DNA from: Tipula vernalis | Lineage: Eukaryota > Arthropoda > Insecta > Diptera > Tipulidae | Assembly (NCBI GenBank): GCA_958295665.1 | Contig: OY282560.1 | Location: 144,018,091 to 144,082,090, forward strand | DNA length: 64,000 nt | Direction: 5' to 3' | Part shown: positions 57,216 through 64,000 of the stretch, piece by piece | Layout: each line of letters begins with the position of its first letter | How positions within the stretch are numbered: position 1 is the stretch's first letter | Position numbers and translations under genes: made by a program | Notes under the pieces: model-generated | What the model saw: only the letters and a program-made list of their open reading frames with translations | The model's database searches: none | Told to the model about the DNA's origin: nothing

Positions 57216-60200
57216 CAACACAATTGGATGCTTTTGGTTAACGAGATAAACAAATGGTCTAGCTATCTGAAAACGATGAAAAAAAACCTGTTTCCTGATG
57301 AAGAGAATCTGTTTGGTGGTATTATTTAAATTCCAATTGGAAAAATAGCTAATTTAACAGTTTAATTTTTAGTTATTTTTTTTTGCATAAACTTCACACT
57401 CATATCGAGTTTTCATCTCTCTTTTTTATAGCCAACCTGTGCTCCTACAATTGTTTTTCAAAGGATCTCGCTTTCTGCGCATTTTACTTCTTATCGCACT
57501 TATGTAGTACACGATAGACTAAACGCATGCTCCTATATTAATATACTACCCAATTTGTAGATAACGGCTGGATAAAATGAAACTCATTATACTTTGAGCG
57601 TGTTTATTTTTGACGTTTCTTGGGTATTTTAGTTGTTGTTGGGGAAATAATTTAAACCATAGGAAAGGACATCAAATATAAGAAATTTTTCGCAACTAGC
57701 TATAGTTAGGAAATGAACATTTAGTTCACAACTGATGATGAAATAATGATGATGATGCACCCCAAGTAGCCTTAAATTTTTTTTCGCTACTAACGAAAAA
57801 AATCTTGGATGTAGGTCATTGTAGCATTTATACAATATTAGCAAACCAACCAAATATTTCGTTTTCAAGAAAGACTAAAGACATAAATTGGCCAGTTACG
57901 AAAATATTTTTTTTTTGTCCTTAGTTACATACATGTATGTGTAACTTATGGGATTTTAACGTTTCACTCGTTACAGAAAATGAGGTATTTCCTAGCTTGC
58001 ATAAACAGGTATTATTTCGTGAGTTAGTGTACGATACATAAACATTATACTTGTATCTTCAATCTATATACATACTTAGATCGATTTGTAGATTAAAGTA
58101 AAACCAAAATCATAACATTACAATTGCATAATATGAGCTTATTGCCTACATTTAATATATCTATGTATGTACAAGTACCTGAACCTAAATGATCGTTTCG
58201 ATAAAATTCAACGTCGCTTAAAAAAAGCGACACTCACCTTCTTAACATCCAACATAAGTATACACAATCATATAAAATCCCAATCTAAAATACTTATATC
58301 AAACATTAGAGATAGGTACACATACAAAAGAATTTCGAAAAGCTAATCTTTTATGTAATATTATTCTTACATCGTACCTACTCTAATAATATATTCTTAC
58401 GGTTTGGATTTTTTTATCCCTATTTCTTTAGAATATTTACGTAAGCAAATTGTTGGTTGTTTTATCTGACAATGAAATATGGTATGTACATATATAAGAA
58501 AAGTTTTTGTTAATTCTAAAGTGTTTCACTTAAGAATGAAATGAAAGAAAATTTGATTTGTTTTCTTATGTTTTTTAATTTTATTGAACATTAATATGAG
58601 CGAACGGGTTAACTGATTTATTTTAACGAGATAAAATTATGCAAAACTTTATCCATAAACCTCTTAATATGTAGTTGTTAGGTAAAATCGGTTTTCTAGA
58701 TTTGATAACTTATTGAGAAAACTGTATTGAATCGAAAGTTTATGGTATTTTAACAAACGCAAATATTAAAAATAAATTATCCAACTTTTATACAATTAAA
58801 TATTCATTATCATAAAATGTTAGTTTGGAAAACTAAATAAAATCTATTATTTGTTATTGTAATTTTCTCAACAGGTGTAAAATATTACCTACTTTTTATT
58901 TTTTTTTCTCAGTTGGAAATGTACGGTGCCAACAAAAAGTGTGAGTTGAATTTGTCATTGTCATTTGAATATTTGATAAGTCAGTGGTATTTTATTGTTC
59001 GACAAAGGGAATTAAATACTGGTGGCGAACGACATGAAATAACCACAAGGATTGAAAATGACATGCAAAATACGGACTAAATTGAATAAAAAGAATATAA
59101 CACGAGATATTCTTTCTCTGTACATAGTGGTTTTTGCATGTCAAATATCCGTTTATTAAATTTGTGGGTTATCATTCAAAATAATCAATGATGTGGCACG
59201 AGCGCCCCAGATTAAGTATTTTGTTGTTTAGGTTAGATATAAATTTTTTTTTTTTTTTTTTTTAATTGAAATGATAAATTATGTTTAAATGTGTGGTCGA
59301 AAAAATGTACTTATAATACAAAACACTACTAGCAACCAGCCATATGAAGAAATCAATTAGTCTTGTTGGAAATATTCATACTGACTGGTTAGTGAATTAT
59401 TATGGTTGATAAAAATTGTGAATTTAATTATTTACACATAATAAAATTCAAAATCGAAATGTTTTGTCTGTAACTTGCCATCCATGCTCATGGTAAATGA
59501 ACATATCTATATGAAAATTGGCTTACTATATATGAAAATGCAGAATGTGTCCAACACAATTTTTTCAGTAGGCAATGTAAACTGTCTTACTCTCCTTACT
59601 CGGGCTCAGTAGCATCATACCATCATGAAGTTCCAGATGTTACCTGTCACCGCGTAGTTAAACTTCTCATGGCCTACTCTTCTCTAACATATTACATATT
59701 ATTAGAGTCCAAATATCACAACCTTCGAAAATTCTCTCTATAGCGCAGATACTCGATTGTCTAGCAAGCAAAGTTTCATATGAGAAAAACAAAATAGTTA
59801 TTAGCAACTTTATTGTGTTGTTTTACAAAAATGAACGGAAAGTAGAAAAACGTATAATTCAAAATTAAAATTTGCTTCATAAATTTGATCGAGTAAACAT
59901 ATCTATCGACTTGCGACTCTTGATTTGCTGGATTATCGAGTAAATACCCCAATATGTATTTTTGTATTATTATTTATTAAACATGCTATCAAACATTAAA
60001 TTATTTATTTCAAAATTCTGAAATTAATTGCCTCAAATTGTTGAAAATACTTTACGTATTTTGTTGAAAAATTTACAGATCAATTAAATAATTCAAAAAA
60101 AAATTATTCGAATTATTTAATTCTAGCTCAAACAAATAAAATACGTAAATATTTGACAGAAAAACAAAAGAAGTAACAACATAGAAGCTAGAAATTAAAT

Positions 60201-61434
60201 CGAAGAAATAATTCTCGACTTGTAGTCTTGATACTAAAAAATATTTTCAGAACGTTTAATTAACTTCCTTTTAAACAAACAAACTGGAAATAAGTAAAAA
60301 TTAAATAATAAAATTGGCCAATGAAGTGTTATTTGAATTGTTTATTCATTTTATCGGTAAACTAATTTTTGGAAATTTTCTTATCGGTTAGATGAGACTT
60401 TTAAACTTCGATATGCAGGAATCTTAGAATGTTTTGATTTGTTAATTTCAAAGAAAATATACAATTTTGGTCACAACCTCGAAATTTTGCGAAATATTAT
60501 AGCGAAAACAAAAATTAGGATGGTGGGTATTATAAAAATTGGCTAAGCTTTCAGAAGTTATTCCAATTCCACTACTTTTCTTTTAGATATCTTCTCAGCA
60601 CATTAAATTAGAATAGGATAAGATTATATGAACCGTTTATTTTGAAACTGGTTTAAATTCATTTTTCAAAAAGTCAAGCTATACCATTATACTATTTACA
60701 ATTCTTATAGTTATCTTTTCCTCTCTTTAAGAATTGGAAAAGGGAGAATGTAATGAACAAAATAACATTTTATAATACGTTACTGAATAAATGGTATGTT
60801 CGGAATGGATGAACGGAAACGTTCTAAGTATATTTATATCATCTTCGTTACTCGGAATAGTTCGCGGCAAAAGAGATGAAATCATTACTCGACTAATATC
60901 ACCTAATTCCCTACACACACTGAGACTGAGACAGTAAAATTTCGAGATTAGTCACAGTGTGTCAACCTCGATTTTACCTAATCCCTTTGTTTTTCCATAG
61001 AATACTTAAACTAGTTTAGCTAAATCGGATTTATTAAACCACAGTATGCCTAGGCTATAAGATTAATTAGGCTTAACTGGGATTTAAAATACACTTTCCG
61101 CATATTTCTGTAACCAACACTTGTGTCGGTTTCCTTTATCTTCAGCTGATGCAGATACTTTAGACTAAAATTACCTCTGGACGCCCTTCAGTCTTCAAGA
61201 ATTCTATTTTAGATTTGCTTTTAATTAGTTTGGTGCGTTATGTACAATATTTAGGTATATTTATCACAAGAATGTTTCTAGTGTTTTCACCCGCTTAGGA
61301 TAAAGCGAGGCTCTACCAGTTTGTTAAAAATGTTTAAACTTTGTGTGAATATTTCTCAATAAGATTCTTTCGGCTTTTTATAGACAAAATATATTAACAA
61401 TAACGGCATTTACAACATTCTTCGATTGTTTACA
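57216..61434. other. Non-coding AT-rich stretch
   Basis: No gene or element. A perfect small hairpin (gtcgctt-aaaa-aagcgac) lies near 58213-58231. Poly-T of about 18 lies at 59247-59264. Confidence 0.4.
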
Positions 61435-61785
61435 CAAAAATAGAATTCATACTTAACACAGATAGAGGTAAGTACGAACGTACTGATTTAGCGAATTATA
61501 TTCACTAAATCAAAACACTCAAGGAAAACCCTCATTTGTGTATGTTTCACGCCCACACAAATAATTAAGAGAAAGAGTAGTTTGTCTGTGTATTATATCA
61601 ATAAGATTCTTTCGGTTTTTTATAGCCAAAAGATATTAACAATAATGGCATTCACCAAAAAATGAAGAGAATAAAACAATAAAGAGGCCAATAATTTTTG
61701 AGATTTTTGATTTAGTGAATATAATTCGCTAAATCAGTACGTTCCTACTTGATACTATCTGTGTTAAGTAGGAACGGTATTTTTG
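61435..61785. mobile_element. 351-bp MITE with long terminal inverted repeats
   Basis: 'caaaaatagaattcatactt' at 61435 and following (about 80 bases, including 'aacacagatag' and 'cgtactgatttagcgaatta') recur inverted up to 61785. Inside the element, 'aagattctttcggttttt' at 61603 copies 61361, a direct repeat with offset 242 that begins outside the left arm. Target duplications unclear. No coding capacity. Confidence 0.6.
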
Positions 61786-62639
61786 TAGTTTGGTCGTAGC
61801 TACCTGATGAGTAGACCAACTTTTTGAGTACGAAACCAAAGTACCAACACAATGAGCTCAAGGAAAGTTCTCATTTTTTGTTCAGGGTTATACAGTTTGT
61901 ATAACTCTTGCGGTAAAGTACGGAGGGATTGTTATTTCTATTTTTTTGGTAGATAGCTTTATTATAAATGATTGGCCTCTTCACTTTTTTCTGATTAACC
62001 AATCGAAAAATGTTGTGAATACCATTATTATTAATGAATTGTTTAGTTTCTTGGCTTCGATGGCAAAGCTACATTCAAAAAATTGTACACTTGTTGTAAG
62101 ATTGGTCGCTTTAAGTCGCGACCGTTCCTAAAAAGCATAAAATTAGACAAAATTTGGGAAAATTTGCAACGAACAAGTCTTAATATAGCTATTTAAGTTA
62201 AGAACGCTGCTAAAAATAATTTGAAATAAAAGCAAAAGAAAACAAAATTAAAAAACTTGTTTTCAATTAATGATTAGTTAAAATTTACTAAATTATTTAA
62301 ATTATATTTCAAATTAAGTAATAAAGTAATCTTTTTTATAAAGGTTTGCTTTTATTAATGTATAAAACGAATTTTAGAATCTCAGCTTGATGTGAAATTT
62401 TCAAAGTGAATTGTAAATAGCTATTTCAGAAAAAAGCCAATTTAACGGTTTTCGTATCTCTGCGGAAAATTTGGTGAAGAATGAATTGCATTGAAAATAT
62501 TGCGAAAGAGACCATTACTGAAAATAAGAAAAAGGGTAGGGATAGAAGAATAGAATACTTAGATTATGTGGCAGAAAGAAGCTCTCAATCCAATAAACCG
62601 GCATACTAAGATGTCAAATTGCTTCGAATTACTTACTTT
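61786..62639. other. Non-coding AT-rich stretch
   Basis: No gene. The ORF at 61946-62131 has no motif. Confidence 0.4.
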
Positions 62640-62935
62640 CTAGATCGAAGAGAGAATACCAATATCCCTAGATTGGTGGAACGAAATACATTTAACAATA
62701 CGTTTATCAAAGGTTTGTAACTGTTTTTAAGAGCAATTGAGGGAATACCGTCGGGGCTAGTTGATTTGTTGGCATCAATATCTGCAAGAACTTTAGCAAC
62801 TACTTTAGAGCTGAGTCTTATGCGACGCATCGATGAGCTAACTTGCGCAATATTATAGGTGGTGTAATTATTAAAAATTATAAGAAAATAGTTGATCACT
62901 CTGTAGTGTTGAGGTTTATTAACGAACTGTTCGTA
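62640..62935 (-). pseudogene. LINE RT N-terminal fragment
   Basis: The minus frame reads RIRLSSKVVAKVLADIDANK and STSPDGIPSIALKNSYKPLI, matching RT block 1 of Jockey/L2-type LINEs ('V...L..LD..KA.GPDGIP...LK'). It ends after NLGILVFS, with no later RT motif. A scrap of about 90 residues. Confidence 0.6.
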
Positions 62936-64000
62936 CTGCCCTCATGTAATAAGTTTTATATTATACTTGTAATTCCATGATTATTTATGAATTATCTTGA
63001 TAATTTCGAAAATTTTCTTTAGATTTTCAAAATTGTTTAAGGAAGGCCAGGTTATTGAGGTTAGGTTTTCCAGAACTTTAAGATGTTTTGAGGTTAACAG
63101 AATGAATCTTATCGAGGTTTTTGAGGTTTCAGGTTTTACTTTGAGGTATGACGGTATTAAGGTATAGACTTTTTCTTACATCGACATAGTACGAGATATT
63201 CGAGTTGACTTGCTTAAGTCAAGCAGATACATTTCACAACTTTCGAAATTATTCGAGGACTGATTTTTGTTGCATAATATTCCGTGGTGACTAAGGATTA
63301 TTGTTTGATTTTGAGTGGCACGTTGTTAAGTGTTACTCAAACTTTCCGAAGGCTTTCCGAGGAGATTGTCGCTATTTATGCATAAACTGATTGCATGCCC
63401 TTATATTGCACATACTGCACATTTTACTAAAATAAAATCACACCTAGTCAGTAGTTAGTTTAGGGATGTAGTATCGAAACGGAAATAACGATACTTAAGC
63501 ATCGATACCCTTAAGCATCGTGTACAATTTAAAATCGAGTCTACGGGAATAGGTAGTATCACACCAATAGAGTTAGGGTATGTAAAAGCATTTTACCATC
63601 ATCTGATTGTAATTGGTGACGTTTTGGGCGATCATGAGACTGAAAGAAATGAATGCAATACGCAGATTTTAAAAATGCCGTATAATTTCCTATGATAGAG
63701 TAGTGTCCAAGCCAAACGAGATATTTACCAAATTTTCAAGAATCGCCACAAAATTTGTCACTCTGGAATGAGTATTGTAAGATATAGTTGAAATAACTAT
63801 TGCGGTGGGAGCTACACTCATTTTAGACTGCTAAATTGTGTGGTCCATTGAAACGTAAATAATTACCGTAAATAAATACACTACTTGCCAAGCTGATTTC
63901 TTTTCGAAGTTCTATTTTAAAAATTAAGCAAAAATATTCGTTTGGGTTAGACAATACTGATCTAAAACAAAAGTTCGATGCTAAAATTTGGTTTCAAATA
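62936..64000. other. Non-coding AT-rich stretch
   Basis: No gene. GAGGTT recurs irregularly at 63055-63150, and 'cttaagcatcg' is repeated twice at 63496-63520. Confidence 0.4.

Noticed and set aside
57117..57329. 70-codon ORF at the right edge of the fold-back
   Set aside because: It crosses the arm boundary and shows no motif.
1..64000. CRISPR arrays, operons, riboswitches, rRNA and tRNA genes
   Set aside because: No regular spaced repeats, no bacterial-style gene clusters, and no cloverleaf or rRNA sequence recognised by eye. A tRNA scan could still find a tRNA I missed.

Overview
The window looks like an intergenic and intronic stretch of an insect chromosome, most likely a fly (Diptera). 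The DNA is strongly AT-rich. Introns follow GT-AG rules. The recognisable coding remains are arthropod-type mobile elements (LOA-type and Jockey/CR1-type LINEs, BEL/Pao, Ty3/gypsy, Penelope, mariner, Tc1, a piggyBac-like MITE), plus relics of MADF and ZAD domains, which are abundant in insects. No bacterial gene organisation is present. Only one piece of ordinary host gene is convincing: the first coding exon of a Ras-like (Rhes/Dexras1-like) GTPase on the minus strand at 5365-5645. Its splice donor falls just before the P-loop, and its remaining exons must lie to the left, outside the window.

Layout. 1-3784: LOA-type LINE (ORF1 end, endonuclease, RT, RNase H, zinc knuckle, AACCT-repeat tail), inside the GTPase intron and opposite to it. 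4568-5172: minisatellite and an unidentified ORF relic. 7860-8555: BEL/Pao pol relic (minus). 8668-10600: second LOA copy, joined directly to a Jockey/CR1-type LINE (10610-12345) that carries a MITE, then a Penelope-like element (12420-13703). 14844-17455: second Jockey/CR1-type LINE (minus). 19690-19905: Tc1-like transposase scrap. 20860-24786: internally deleted Ty3/gypsy element. 24787-25420: degenerate ~180-bp repeats. 25957-26720: MADF and ZAD relics. 28016-28948: a pair of inverted LTRs with a 4-bp target duplication. 30208-30764: LINE 3' end. 30916-34336: insertion bounded by 15-bp direct repeats, carrying an OTU protease-like domain fused upstream of an APE endonuclease.

36600-42035: a third Jockey/CR1-type LINE (minus) split by a 3.26-kb DNA transposon (37944-41203). 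That transposon is itself hit by a piggyBac-like MITE and contains a plausible two-exon gene. 42600-42985: mariner relic. 45429-51335: a 5.9-kb insertion bounded by perfect 20-bp direct repeats, ending in an (ATCA)n tail, with no long ORF of its own. It holds fold-back repeats, a 5'-truncated LINE, a small MITE and three copies of a LINE-like 3' region. 54664-54708: hammerhead-like motif of the kind found in Penelope elements. 54975-57215: fold-back structure whose arms are 161-bp satellite monomers. 57216-64000: mostly featureless AT-rich DNA with one MITE and a LINE scrap.

The most interesting items are the OTU-APE retrotransposon and its apparent 5' inversion, the 5.9-kb tailed insertion without coding capacity, the inverted LTR pair, the satellite-armed fold-back, and the layered nesting at 36.6-42.0 kb, where removing the inner transposon plus one 8-bp duplication restores the LINE reading frame. 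All assignments come from reading motifs by eye; no database search was run.
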